In this document: in pieces, positions 5,838 to 5,838 of the stretch
Layout of the letters: each line of letters opens with the position of its first letter
How positions within the stretch are numbered: the first letter of the stretch is position 1
Origin: Fusobacterium sp.
GTDB taxonomy: Bacteria; Fusobacteriota; Fusobacteriia; Fusobacteriales; Fusobacteriaceae
Assembly: GCA_019410665.1 (NCBI GenBank)
Contig: DXSD01000108.1
Location: 1 to 5,838 of the forward strand
DNA length: 5,838 nt
Reading direction: 5' to 3'
Position numbers and translations under genes: made by a program
Notes under the pieces: generated by a model
The model's input: only the letters and a program-made list of their open reading frames with translations
What the model was told of the DNA's origin: nothing
The model's database searches: none

Positions 5838-5838
5838 T

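Noticed and set aside
1..5838. CRISPR array, tRNA or rRNA gene, insertion sequence, toxin-antitoxin pair or phage defence system
   Set aside because: No direct repeats with regular spacing, no cloverleaf or rRNA-like stretch, no transposase or nuclease motifs; nearly all bases are in recognised or tightly packed coding sequence.

Overview
The window is AT-rich DNA with heavy use of AGA, ATA and A/T-ending codons and dense gene packing. The gene families and codon style fit an anaerobic, low-GC, Gram-negative bacterium, most likely a Fusobacterium or close relative. This is an inference from composition and protein character, not from a database match. No RNA gene, mobile element, CRISPR array or long repeat was seen.

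Left part (1-3807, all minus strand): five genes are packed as one probable operon, transcribed right to left. In order of transcription they are phosphatidylserine decarboxylase (psd), a small membrane-anchored NusG domain II protein, an AI-2E family (PF01594-type) permease, a THUMP-domain SAM-dependent RNA methyltransferase, and the N-terminal part of an unrecognised acidic helical protein cut by the left edge. The junctions are 3 nt, 10 nt, 0 nt and a 20-nt overlap. Ribosome binding sites lie in the tail of the preceding gene, so translation is probably coupled.

Middle (3808-3890): an 83-bp divergent intergenic region separates psd from mgsA, which lies on the plus strand. It carries a TATAAT box and a strong AGGGGGT Shine-Dalgarno for mgsA, and an AAGGTGG Shine-Dalgarno for psd.

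Right part: mgsA (methylglyoxal synthase, 3891-4265, plus) converges on pncB (nicotinate phosphoribosyltransferase, 4280-5791, minus). The two share a perfect 13-bp hairpin with T-tracts on both sides, whose loop holds the mgsA stop codon. It looks like a bidirectional terminator. Upstream of pncB are a good Shine-Dalgarno and an extended -10 box (TGTTATAAT) at the window edge.

Functionally these are mostly housekeeping genes: phosphatidylethanolamine synthesis (Psd), rRNA modification (methyltransferase), the methylglyoxal bypass of glycolysis (MgsA) and NAD salvage from nicotinate (PncB). I found no convincing novel system. The points most worth a second look are the loss of all three expected cysteines in the NusG II protein, the unrecognised partial gene, and the compact convergent terminator.
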